DNA of 20,081 nucleotides from an uncultured Erysipelotrichaceae bacterium (GTDB lineage Bacteria > Bacillota_I > Bacilli_A > Erysipelotrichales > Coprobacillaceae), in contig CAJUOS010000043.1 in the NCBI GenBank assembly GCA_910588075.1, positions 1 through 20,081 of the forward strand. Reading direction: 5' to 3'. Numbering within the stretch: the first letter of the stretch is position 1; every line of letters begins with the position of its first letter. The notes under the pieces are model-generated. The model had not been told where the DNA came from. It saw nothing but the letters and a program-made list of their open reading frames with translations, and made no database searches. Position numbers and translations under genes: made by a program. This document shows, piece by piece, positions 6,864 through 14,209 of this stretch.

Positions 6864-7586
6864 ATGGAAGTCTATATAGAGGTTACGTATTGTATTAATG
6901 CTTTTATTATTTTATTATCATTTGAGCTTTTATGTTTTTTATTAAATATTCAAATGACAAAAAAAGAGTTATTTAAATATGTCATAACCTATAATATTTC
7001 TTTCATATTTCTTTATCTCGATTTATTTGATGGCTTTATCCTTTTTTATGATTTATTTCTTACTTTTCTTTATTTTAGAAAGCAAGTTTATATTTATTAT
7101 CCAATTTATCTGTTTATCTATATTTCATTATTAGCATTTTTGAATTATTTATTACCTCAATCAGTTATTTTTCAAGGTGTATTATTGATTGAAGGTTTTA
7201 ATTTTACATCATTAGGAATACTTTCTATTGTAGTATGTGTGATTATTTATTTTTATATTTCTTTTTGTAGTTATAAGTTGAATCAAAATGAAATGATAGA
7301 TGTTTCTTTTTTTGATATTCATTGTTTAGGTTTTATTGATAATGGTAATAAAGTGTTTTATAAAGGATATCCTGTTATTTTTATCTCTAAACATCTTCTT
7401 CATGAATATCAAGCAATTGATACAATAGATATAACCACAGCTAATTCTTTAGAAACTATTGATATTATATTGTTAGATAATATAGATATTAATCATCAAA
7501 CATTACATCATGTTTATGCTGGATTAATGTCATCAAGTGAATATGATTGTATTTTAAATACACAATTAATGGGAGGATTATTATGA
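6864..7586 (+). CDS. spoIIGA: Sporulation sigma-E processing peptidase SpoIIGA
   Basis: A 240-aa protein: about five membrane helices in residues 1-135, then a soluble aspartic-protease-like domain. The family active-site loop (normally D-T-G-N) is seen as F157-I-D159-N-G-N162, followed by PVIFIS and ending YDCILNTQLMGGLL. SpoIIGA is the membrane protease that removes the pro-sequence of SigE in the mother cell after a signal from the forespore. Location directly before sigE with a 4-nt overlap is diagnostic. Start at 6864 follows GGGGTGGG (6853-6860). It is shorter than B. subtilis SpoIIGA (about 309 aa) and has Asn for the usual Thr beside the catalytic Asp. Confidence 0.9.
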   Translation: MEVYIEVTYCINAFIILLSFELLCFLLNIQMTKKELFKYVITYNISFIFLYLDLFDGFILFYDLFLTFLYFRKQVYIYYPIYLFIYISLLAFLNYLLPQSVIFQGVLLIEGFNFTSLGILSIVVCVIIYFYISFCSYKLNQNEMIDVSFFDIHCLGFIDNGNKVFYKGYPVIFISKHLLHEYQAIDTIDITTANSLETIDIILLDNIDINHQTLHHVYAGLMSSSEYDCILNTQLMGGLL

Positions 7587-8275
7587 TATTTCAAAGAATA
7601 AAACAATGGTTTTATCAAAAGCAGTTATTATTTTATATTGGAAGACATGATGTTTTAAAAGAGCCATTAAGAGGAAAAGAGGAAGAAGAAGCACTAAAAA
7701 GATTACAACAAGGTGATTTAAAGGCAAGAGATCTTTTAATTGAACATAATTTAAGGTTGGTTGTTTATGTTGCTAAAAAATATGATTCTTTACCTAATGG
7801 GAATATTGAGGATTTAATAAGTATTGGAACAATAGGTTTGGTTAAAGCAGTGAATACATTTAAATTAGATAAAAATATAAAATTAGCAACTTATGCATCT
7901 CGTTGTATTGAAAATGAAATTTTAATGTTTTTAAGAAAAAATAATAAGTTAAGACAAGAAATTTCTTTAGATGAACCATTAAATGTTGATTATGATGGCA
8001 ATGAATTATTATTATCTGATATTGTGGGAACAGATAGTGATATTGTTCAAAATGAGATGACTCACAATGATCAAAAGGAAAAGTTTTATAAAGCACTTAA
8101 TTATTTGAATCCAAGAGAAAAAGAAATTTTAATGATGAGATATGGTTTAATTGGGCATGATGAATTAACTCAAAAAGATGTTGCTGAAGTTTTGGGAATT
8201 TCTCAATCTTATATTTCTAGATTAGAAAAAAAGATTATTAAAAAGTTAAGAAATAAATTAAATGACAATGAATAA
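7583..8275 (+). CDS. sigE: RNA polymerase sporulation sigma factor SigE (pro-form)
   Basis: A 230-aa sigma-70 family factor. Region 2 reads NLRLVVYVAKKYDSLPNGNIEDLISIGTIGLVKAVNTF, followed by KLATYASRCIENEILMFLRKNNK and SLDEPLNVDYDGNELLLSDIVGTD, all near-identical to SigE. Region 4 ends with TQKDVAEVLGISQSYISRLEKKIIKKLR (helix-turn-helix). SigE drives early mother-cell transcription. The first 17 or so residues, before YIG at 18-20, form a basic amphipathic pro-sequence corresponding to the 27-residue one of B. subtilis. ATG 7583 overlaps the spoIIGA stop (ATGA), with GGGAGGA 7571-7577 as SD inside spoIIGA. It is coupled to its own protease gene. Confidence 0.96.
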   Translation: MIFQRIKQWFYQKQLLFYIGRHDVLKEPLRGKEEEEALKRLQQGDLKARDLLIEHNLRLVVYVAKKYDSLPNGNIEDLISIGTIGLVKAVNTFKLDKNIKLATYASRCIENEILMFLRKNNKLRQEISLDEPLNVDYDGNELLLSDIVGTDSDIVQNEMTHNDQKEKFYKALNYLNPREKEILMMRYGLIGHDELTQKDVAEVLGISQSYISRLEKKIIKKLRNKLNDNE

Positions 8276-8293
8276 TGTTTTATAAAATGGAGA

Positions 8294-8313
8294 GACTTCT
8301 TTATGAAGGAGTC
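8294..8313 (+). promoter_or_regulatory. Hairpin burying the sigG ribosome binding site
   Basis: GACTTCTT (8294-8301) pairs with AAGGAGTC (8306-8313) over an UAUG tetraloop: 8 bp with one G-U pair. The 3' arm contains the whole sigG Shine-Dalgarno sequence (AAGGAG), which ends 8 nt before ATG 8320. Confidence 0.7.
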
Positions 8314-8319
8314 AAAAAA

Positions 8320-9096
8320 ATGTCGAAATATAAAGTTGAAATGAATGGATATCAAGATGATTATCCTAAATTAACACATCAACAAACAATGAATAAATTA
8401 AATGAATATCAACAAACACATGATGAAACAATAAAAGAAGAACTTGTTTTATCAAATGTGAAATTAGTTTTATCATTAGTTCAAAAATATCATCAAAGAA
8501 CAAATAATTTAGATGATTTATTTCAAGTAGGTATTATTGGATTAATGAAAGCAATAGAAAATTTTGATACAAGTTTAAATGTAAGATTTTCTACTTATGC
8601 AGTTCCTTTAATTATTGGAGAGATTAAACGTTATTTAAGAGATAATTCACCATTAAGAATACCACGTTCTATGCGTGATTTAGCATATAAAGCTTTATTG
8701 GAGAATGATAAATTTATTAGAAAATATAACAAAGAACCTAGTACAAAGGAATTAGCAGATATTTTAGATGTTAATGAAGCCTTATTAACAGAAGCATTAT
8801 CTTCAACACATAATGTTTCTTCTTTATCACAAGAAGTTCAAAATGATGGAAGTGGAAAAATTGAACTGATTAATCAAATTGCACATCCTCATAATGAATT
8901 GGATCATTATAATGAACATTTAGATTTACAAAACGCTTTACAGATATTGGATGATAAAGAAAAATTAATTATCCAACAAAGATATTTTCAAGATCATACA
9001 CAAAGTGAAATTGCTAAAGAGCTTTTTATCTCTCAAGCACAAGTTTCACGTATTGAAAAACAAGCTTTATCACATTTGAAGAAATATATGAGTTGA
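8320..9096 (+). CDS. sigG: RNA polymerase sporulation sigma factor SigG
   Basis: A 258-aa sigma factor (B. subtilis 260 aa). It starts MSKYKVEMNGY, matching the SigG N-terminus. Region 2 is LVLSLVQKYHQRTNNLDDLFQVGIIGLMKAIENFD, then FSTYAVPLIIGEIKRYLRDNSPLRIPRSMRDLAYKA (region 2.4/3), and region 4 TQSEIAKELFISQAQVSRIEKQALSHL. SigG drives late forespore genes. SigF is closely related, but the position after sigE and the N-terminus favour SigG. ATG 8320 was chosen from this N-terminal match and the AAGGAG SD. In-frame ATGs at 8275 (overlapping the sigE stop) and 8287 would add 15 or 11 residues and have no SD. No clear sigma-F/G promoter was recognised in the short gap. Confidence 0.95.
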   Translation: MSKYKVEMNGYQDDYPKLTHQQTMNKLNEYQQTHDETIKEELVLSNVKLVLSLVQKYHQRTNNLDDLFQVGIIGLMKAIENFDTSLNVRFSTYAVPLIIGEIKRYLRDNSPLRIPRSMRDLAYKALLENDKFIRKYNKEPSTKELADILDVNEALLTEALSSTHNVSSLSQEVQNDGSGKIELINQIAHPHNELDHYNEHLDLQNALQILDDKEKLIIQQRYFQDHTQSEIAKELFISQAQVSRIEKQALSHLKKYMS

Positions 9097-9125
9097 TTAA
9101 TGCATATATTAGAAAAGGTGATTAT

Positions 9126-9365
9126 ATGCGTTTTATTACTCTACAAAGTAAAGATGTTGTGAGTGCTCATACAGGAGCTAAAATAGGGTATGTTGTAGAT
9201 ATGGAAATTGATCCTATTTGTCATTGTATACAGGCTCTCATTGTTGAAAAGTTTTCCCCTTTAAGGTTAATATGTATTTTCAAAGGACCACCTGTTATTA
9301 TTATTCCTATCGAAAATATAATAACTATTGGTGAAGATGTTATTATTGTTAATGTAGAATGTTAA
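9126..9365 (+). CDS. ylmC: YlmC/YmxH-family PRC-barrel sporulation protein
   Basis: A 79-aa protein beginning MRFITLQSKDVVSAHTGAKIGYVVDMEIDP, the PRC-barrel pattern of YlmC/YmxH: a strand pair around 'G..IG.V.D.E.D', then CHCIQALIVEKF and a final VIIIPIENIITIGEDVIIV. Members lie downstream of sigG or near sporulation genes in many spore formers; the molecular role is not known to me. ATG 9126 follows AAAGGTG (9114-9120), 29 nt after sigG, so it is probably in the same transcript. An in-frame upstream start at 9093 overlaps sigG but lacks an SD. Confidence 0.8.
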   Translation: MRFITLQSKDVVSAHTGAKIGYVVDMEIDPICHCIQALIVEKFSPLRLICIFKGPPVIIIPIENIITIGEDVIIVNVEC

Positions 9366-9424
9366 AAATGGTTAAAATCAGTTCATAATGTTGAGAATTT
9401 CCTCTTTTTTTCATACGTTTGATA

Positions 9425-9433
9425 TGATATAAT
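9425..9433 (+). promoter_or_regulatory. Extended -10 promoter for sepF
   Basis: TGATATAAT (TATAAT 9428-9433) lies about 26 nt before the sepF ATG. No matching -35 is seen at 16-18 nt, so it is read as an extended -10. The preceding 9366-9424 holds no clear terminator. Confidence 0.5.
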
Positions 9434-9458
9434 ATAAGAAATGTTAAGGAGGAGCCTT

Positions 9459-9890
9459 ATGGATAAAGTAAAAAAATGGTTTTTTGAAGAAGAAGATGAC
9501 GATGATGTTTATGAAGATGTAGAGATAGATACTGAGGAAGAACATGTCAAATCAACAAGTATGTTTGAAAAGGCAAAATCTACAAAGACAAGTGATGCAG
9601 TGAAAGCATTAAGTGCAAATAAAGATAGTCATTTGGTTTTATTTGAACCAAGAGCTTATGGGGAAACTCAAGAAATTGCTATCTATTTAAAACAAAAAAG
9701 AGCAGCAGTTGTTAACTTACATCGTTTACAAAAAGAACAATCTAAACGAGTTATTGATTTTTTAAGTGGTGTTATTTTTGCAATAGAAGGGGATATTCAA
9801 CAAATTGGTCCAAAGATTTTCTTATGTACACCTAAAAATATTGGTGTAAGTGGAAATATCACAATGGATGATTTAGAAGCTGATGAATAA
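9459..9890 (+). CDS. sepF: Cell division protein SepF
   Basis: A 143-aa protein. It has a short N-terminal amphipathic membrane-binding helix (MDKVKKWFFEE), an acidic linker (residues about 10-30), and the SepF core from about residue 57: SHLVLFEPRAYGETQEIAIYLKQKRAAVVNLHRLQKEQSKRVIDFLSGVIFAIEGDIQQIGPKIFLCTPKNIGVSG. SepF is a membrane anchor for FtsZ and organises the Z-ring. AAGGAGGAG (9447-9455) sets the ATG at 9459. Position in a sepF-ylmH-divIVA run is the standard Firmicutes division cluster. Confidence 0.95.
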   Translation: MDKVKKWFFEEEDDDDVYEDVEIDTEEEHVKSTSMFEKAKSTKTSDAVKALSANKDSHLVLFEPRAYGETQEIAIYLKQKRAAVVNLHRLQKEQSKRVIDFLSGVIFAIEGDIQQIGPKIFLCTPKNIGVSGNITMDDLEADE

Positions 9891-9919
9891 AGTATTAGCA
9901 ATGCTAATACTTTCTTTTT
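9889..9919 (+). terminator. Terminator-like hairpin between sepF and ylmH
   Basis: A perfect 11-bp stem (9889-9899 with 9903-9913), 3-nt loop, then CTTTTTA. It overlaps the sepF stop codon, and its T run abuts the ylmH start codon. It may be a partial terminator that lowers ylmH-divIVA relative to sepF. Confidence 0.65.
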
Positions 9920-10675
9920 ATGATGTTAGAACATTTTAAAGGTGATGAAATCTTTGTAAAAAAGATTTTAGATTATCAAAACCAAGCATATAATCATCAA
10001 AGAATGATTTTAACCCCTTTTTTGAATCCTCATGAACAAGATGTTGTTCATAAAATAATAGGTCATCATGATTTGCAAGTGAAATCATATGGTGGATTTA
10101 TAAATGCTGAAAGTCAAAGAATGATTATTTGTCCAGATTTCTATGAATTAGAAAATGATGATTTTGAAATTATTGTTGTAGAAGTTGTATATAATCAGCA
10201 ATTTGGAAAATTGCAACATAAAGATGTTTTAGGTGCTTTAATGAATTTAGGAATAAAACGTGAGTGTATTGGTGATATTTATGATAGCTCTCATATTTAT
10301 TTTACATGTACATCTCAAACATATCCTTATATTCAATCTCATTTAAAACAAATTAAAAAATCAAAAGTTAAATTAAGAGAAGTTACAGAAAAGATTGAAA
10401 TGATTCATCAATATACAACACATACATTTTTTTTATCAAGTTTACGCCTCGATAAAGTGATATCTACAATGTTTAAAGTTTCTAGACAAGTTGCATCAGA
10501 AGCAATTCGAGCAGGTTTTGTAAAAGTTAATCATAAAGAAGTTGAAGAGGTTAGTTTTTTATGTCATAATAATGATATGATATCTTTCAAAAGGCATGGA
10601 AGAGTTAAGATTGTTGATGAAGAACGAACAACAAAGCAAGGTAATTTTGTTGTGAAGGGATATTTTTATAAATGA
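9920..10675 (+). CDS. ylmH: S4-domain RNA-binding protein YlmH
   Basis: A 251-aa YlmH-family protein. The N-terminal half (HFKGDEIFVKKILDY, then MILTPFLNPHEQDVV, with ESQRMIICP) is family-specific. The C-terminal S4 RNA-binding domain lies at about residues 175-245, starting SSLRLDKVISTMFKVSRQVASEAIRAGFVKVNHKEV. YlmH is linked to the division cluster and has been associated with ribosome quality control and peptidyl-tRNA handling in B. subtilis. The start (ATG 9920 or 9923) has no recognisable SD: the 14 nt before it are the 3' arm and T run of a hairpin. Confidence 0.9.
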   Translation: MMLEHFKGDEIFVKKILDYQNQAYNHQRMILTPFLNPHEQDVVHKIIGHHDLQVKSYGGFINAESQRMIICPDFYELENDDFEIIVVEVVYNQQFGKLQHKDVLGALMNLGIKRECIGDIYDSSHIYFTCTSQTYPYIQSHLKQIKKSKVKLREVTEKIEMIHQYTTHTFFLSSLRLDKVISTMFKVSRQVASEAIRAGFVKVNHKEVEEVSFLCHNNDMISFKRHGRVKIVDEERTTKQGNFVVKGYFYK

Positions 10676-10684
10676 GGTGGAAGA

Positions 10685-11143
10685 ATGGAAAAGTTTGGTA
10701 AGCAGTGGAGAGGATATAAACGTCAACAAGTTGATGAATACATAAATGGATTGAACCAAGAAATTCAATCATTTCAAGAAAATATTCAATCTTTACAAGA
10801 TGAAATTGATTCTTTAAAGTCTCAAAATGAAATTTTAACGAAACAAATGGATGTTCATGAAAAGACAAATGAAGAAATAGCACGATTAGCTTTAAAAGAA
10901 GCAAGTGCTTTAATAGAAAAAGCTAAAAGAAATGCTAATATGATTCTTAAAGAATCAATGGAGTATGTTCGAGGTTTATCTAAAGATATTGATACATTTA
11001 AACAAGAAGCTATGGATTTTCGTATAAATGTTGTAAAAATGAGCGAAGAAATGCTAGAAACTATTGACAAATCTGAAATTTTCGGTTTAATTAGAGAAGA
11101 GGAAAATACAAAGACGGAGACAGTTCATAAAGAGGACTTATAG
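10685..11143 (+). CDS. divIVA: DivIVA-family cell pole/septum protein
   Basis: A 152-aa coiled-coil protein. The N-terminal DivIVA motif reads F4-GKQ-W8-R9-G-Y11 followed by QQVDEYINGL, matching the family 'F/W-R-G-Y..EVDEFL'. From residue 22 to about 145 it is nearly all coiled coil, with ALIEKAKRNANMILKESMEY in the usual place. DivIVA binds curved membrane at poles and septa and recruits division and sporulation partners. It lacks the 10 or so N-terminal residues before the membrane-binding loop in B. subtilis, and Trp replaces the membrane-inserting Phe. SD GAGGTGG (10674-10680) sets the start. Its last 80 nt also carry the ileS promoter and the 5' side of the ileS T-box. Confidence 0.9.
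   Translation: MEKFGKQWRGYKRQQVDEYINGLNQEIQSFQENIQSLQDEIDSLKSQNEILTKQMDVHEKTNEEIARLALKEASALIEKAKRNANMILKESMEYVRGLSKDIDTFKQEAMDFRINVVKMSEEMLETIDKSEIFGLIREEENTKTETVHKEDL
11064..11091 (+). promoter_or_regulatory. Sigma-A promoter inside divIVA for the ileS T-box
   Basis: Perfect TTGACA (11064-11069), a 16-nt spacer, and TTTAAT (11086-11091, 5 of 6 matches). It is coding for divIVA, and its predicted start (about 11098) lies 18 nt before stem I of the T-box. Confidence 0.6.
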
Positions 11144-11323
11144 AGAACTTGTGGTTGGTGGAAAACAAGGAAGAAGAATTTATGATGAATCACTCCTGAG
11201 TAGCATCCTGAAGTAAAGAGTAGGGAGAGCCGTTTATCGCGTTAAGATATTGAGAGCATATCATTTTAGATATGAATAAAGGTGGTACCGCGTTATAACG
11301 TCCTTGAGTAGGGCGTTTTTTTA
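11114..11323 (+). ncRNA. T-box riboswitch, isoleucine specifier (ATC)
   Basis: Stem I base GGAG (11116-11119) pairs with CTCC (11193-11196), and TCATAAA (11125-11131) pairs with TTTATGA (11179-11185). The specifier loop holds ATC (11189-11191) after TGA and before A, an Ile codon. The distal AGAGAACTTGTGGTTGGTG is at 11143-11161. The T-box AAAGGTGGTACCGCG ends at 11292, and the terminator is AACGTCC/GGGCGTT (11297-11303, 11311-11317) plus T run. The 5' strand of stem I lies within the last nine codons of divIVA. Confidence 0.93.
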
Positions 11324-11347
11324 TTGAGAAAGGAAAGAGGGATAGAT

Positions 11348-14083
11348 ATGAATTATAAGGATACGCTATTGATGCCTAAAACTGAATTTGAAATGCGAGG
11401 AAATTTGCCTAAAAAAGAACCAAAGTATGTAGAAAGATGGCAAGAATCTCGTATGTATGAAAAAGTTATTCAACAAAATGAAGGAAAAGATGATTTTGTT
11501 TTCCATGATGGTCCTCCATATGCAAATGGAAATATGCATACAGGACATATGTTGAATAAAATTATTAAAGACGTTATTTGCCGTTATAAGAATATGCAAG
11601 GCTTTTATACTCCATATATTCCAGGTTGGGATACACATGGATTACCAATTGAAAACGCTATTCAGAAACTTGGTGTCAATCGTAAAGAAATGACAACTGC
11701 TGAGTTTAGAAAAAAATGTTATGAATATGCATTGAAGCAAGTAAATATTCAAAAAGAACAATGTATTCGTGTAGGAACATTTGCTGATTATGATCATCCA
11801 TATTTAACATTATTACCTGAATTTGAAGCTAATCAAATTGATGTTTTTGCTAAAATGGCAATGGATGGATTGATTTATAAAGGATTAAAGCCTGTTTATT
11901 GGTCTCCTTCAAGTGAATCTGCATTAGCAGAAGCAGAAGTAGAATATCATGATGTAAAAAGTCCAACTATCTTTGTGAAATTTGCTGTTAAAGATGGAAA
12001 AGGTATTTTAGATATAGATACAAGTTTTGTTATTTGGACAACAACTCCTTGGACAATTCCAGCAAATTTAGCTATTTGTTTAAATGAAAGTTATACATAT
12101 GCTCTTGTTCAAAGTGAAAAAGGAAAATTAATTGTTTTAGAAGAACTTGTAGATACACTTTGGGAAAAATTTGAGTTAACACAAAAAGATATCTTACAAA
12201 GATTTAGTGGAAAAGAATTAGAAATGATAACTTGTCAACATCCATTATATGAAAATAGAGAGTCATTAGTTATTTTAGGAGATCATGTTACTGCTGATGC
12301 TGGTACTGGTTGTGTTCATACTGCACCAGGATTTGGTATGGATGACTTTATTGTGGGACAAAAATATGGTTTAGATGTTTATTGTAATGTTGATGAACAT
12401 GGTTGTATGATGGAAGATTGTGGTGAGTGGTTAGCTGGTCAATATGTAGATGATGCTAATAAAACTGTAACATTAAGATTAGATGAATTGGGAGTTTTAT
12501 TGAAACTTGAGTTTATTACGCATAGTTATCCTCATGATTGGCGTACAAAGAAACCTATTATTTTTAGAGCTACTGATCAATGGTTCTGTTCTATTGATAA
12601 GATTAGAGAAAAATTATTAAGTGAAATTGATAAAGTTCAATGGATTAATGAATGGGGTCATATTCGTATTTATAATATGATTAAAGATCGTGGAGATTGG
12701 TGTATTTCTAGACAAAGAACTTGGGGAGTTCCAATTCCTATTTTCTATTGTGAAGATGGAACACCTATTATGGATGAGAAAGTTTTTAAACGTATTTCTG
12801 ATTTATTTAGAGAATATGGTTCTAATATTTGGTTTGAAAAAGATGAAAAATTCTTACTACCAGAAGGATATACAAATGAACATTCTCCAAATGGTGTATT
12901 CAAAAAAGAAAAAGATATCATGGATGTTTGGTTTGATTCTGGTTCTTCTCATACTGGATGTATGAAAGAAAGAGGATGTAAATATCCAGTTGATTTATAT
13001 TTTGAAGGTAGTGATCAATATCGTGGATGGTTTAACTCTTCATTAATTATTGGAACTGCTGCTCATGGAGAAGCTCCATATAAAACTGTTTTATCACATG
13101 GTTTTGTTTTAGATGGTAAAGGAAATAAAATGTCTAAGTCTTTAGGGAATACAGTTGATCCTATTAAGTTGGTTAATCAATATGGAGCAGATATTTTAAG
13201 ATTATGGGCAACTTCGGTTGCATATCAATCAGATGTTCGTATTTCTAATGATATTATGAAACAAGTTGCAGAAAATTATCGTAAAATGAGAAATACAATG
13301 AGATTTGTGTTAGGAAATCTGAGTGATTTTAAAGCAAGTGATGTTGTTGACATTTCTCAACTTGAGGGTGTTGATCAATATATGCTTATTGAATTAAATC
13401 ATTTAATGAAAGGATATCAAGAAGCATTTGATCGTTATGATTTTGCTGAAGCAAATCAATTAATTTTAAATTGTTTTACCAATGTATTAAGTGCATTCTA
13501 TATGGATTTCACAAAAGATATTCTTTATATCGAAAAGAAAGATTCATTAAGAAGAAGACAAGTTCAAACAGTATTATATCATTATGCAAAAACAATGATG
13601 AAATTATTATCTCCTGTTTTAGTTTTCACTGCTGAAGAATTACATGATCATTTCCATTGTGATGAAGATAAAGCAGAGTCTGTATTCTTAGAATCAAATC
13701 CTCAATTATTTAAAGTTGATAATGCAGATGCAATTAAAACTTATTATGATCGTTTCTTAGTTTTAAGAAAAGATGTTATGAAAGCATTAGAAGATTTAAG
13801 AAATGAAAAGGTTATTAAATCTAATATGGAAGCTAAAGTAACACTTTGCTTAAAAGATGAATATAAAGATATGGCAGATTTAGCTAATTCATTAAAACAG
13901 TTATTTATTGTTGCAAAAGTGAAATTGGTAGAAGATAATCAAACTTTAAATGAATTTGATACAGCATATATTAAAGCTGAAAAGTTTAATGGAGTACAAT
14001 GTCCAAGATGTTGGAATTACTTTGATGCTGATGAAATGGATGGCGAATTGTGTCATAGATGTCATGATGTTATGGCTGAATAA
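11348..14083 (+). CDS. ileS: Isoleucyl-tRNA synthetase
   Basis: A 911-aa class I synthetase, bacterial type. The HIGH signature is H64-T-G-H67 in GPPYANGNMHTGHMLNKIIKD. The CP1 editing domain holds WTTTPWTIPANLAI and the GTGCVHTAPGFGMDDF block. KMSKS is at residues 594-598 (GNKMSKSLGN). The C-terminus has the zinc ribbon CPRCWNYFDADEMDGELCHRCHD. Start at 11348 follows GAAAGAGGG; the in-frame upstream extension falls in the T-box terminator. It charges tRNA-Ile and is controlled by the Ile T-box. Mupirocin sensitivity is not inferable. It follows divIVA as in Bacillus and is closed by its own terminator. Confidence 0.97.
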   Translation: MNYKDTLLMPKTEFEMRGNLPKKEPKYVERWQESRMYEKVIQQNEGKDDFVFHDGPPYANGNMHTGHMLNKIIKDVICRYKNMQGFYTPYIPGWDTHGLPIENAIQKLGVNRKEMTTAEFRKKCYEYALKQVNIQKEQCIRVGTFADYDHPYLTLLPEFEANQIDVFAKMAMDGLIYKGLKPVYWSPSSESALAEAEVEYHDVKSPTIFVKFAVKDGKGILDIDTSFVIWTTTPWTIPANLAICLNESYTYALVQSEKGKLIVLEELVDTLWEKFELTQKDILQRFSGKELEMITCQHPLYENRESLVILGDHVTADAGTGCVHTAPGFGMDDFIVGQKYGLDVYCNVDEHGCMMEDCGEWLAGQYVDDANKTVTLRLDELGVLLKLEFITHSYPHDWRTKKPIIFRATDQWFCSIDKIREKLLSEIDKVQWINEWGHIRIYNMIKDRGDWCISRQRTWGVPIPIFYCEDGTPIMDEKVFKRISDLFREYGSNIWFEKDEKFLLPEGYTNEHSPNGVFKKEKDIMDVWFDSGSSHTGCMKERGCKYPVDLYFEGSDQYRGWFNSSLIIGTAAHGEAPYKTVLSHGFVLDGKGNKMSKSLGNTVDPIKLVNQYGADILRLWATSVAYQSDVRISNDIMKQVAENYRKMRNTMRFVLGNLSDFKASDVVDISQLEGVDQYMLIELNHLMKGYQEAFDRYDFAEANQLILNCFTNVLSAFYMDFTKDILYIEKKDSLRRRQVQTVLYHYAKTMMKLLSPVLVFTAEELHDHFHCDEDKAESVFLESNPQLFKVDNADAIKTYYDRFLVLRKDVMKALEDLRNEKVIKSNMEAKVTLCLKDEYKDMADLANSLKQLFIVAKVKLVEDNQTLNEFDTAYIKAEKFNGVQCPRCWNYFDADEMDGELCHRCHDVMAE

Positions 14084-14111
14084 AAGAATGGAAAACCATT
14101 CTTTTTTTTTA
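14083..14111 (+). terminator. Terminator after ileS
   Basis: AAAGAATGG (14083-14091) pairs with CCATTCTTT (14096-14104) across an AAAA loop, with about nine T. It begins at the last base of the ileS stop codon. Confidence 0.88.
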
Positions 14112-14209
14112 TGAAATATGTATCATATTTGTATCATTTTTGTTAACATGTTTATTAAATTGTGTTAATATATACGTATTATTCTTGAAAAGAAAGTGGA
14201 GTGGGTATC

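Noticed and set aside
8321..8327. TGTCGAA (Spo0A-box core) at the sigG start codon
   Set aside because: It is formed by the ATG-TCG-AAA codons for Met-Ser-Lys conserved at the SigG N-terminus; chance is sufficient.
12690..12965. 91-codon plus-strand open frame inside ileS
   Set aside because: Out-of-frame shadow of the strongly conserved ileS catalytic region.
14140..14158. Possible Rex operator (TTGTTAA-CATG-TTTATTA) before the EamA-S11 gene
   Set aside because: The first half matches the clostridial Rex half-site, but the second half matches TTAACAA at only four of seven bases; not good enough to call without a binding test.
14140..14171. Possible promoter of the EamA-S11 gene (TTGTTA and TAATAT)
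   Set aside because: The spacer is about 20 nt and other hexamer pairs in the AT-rich 14112-14200 region are equally plausible, so no single promoter is supported.
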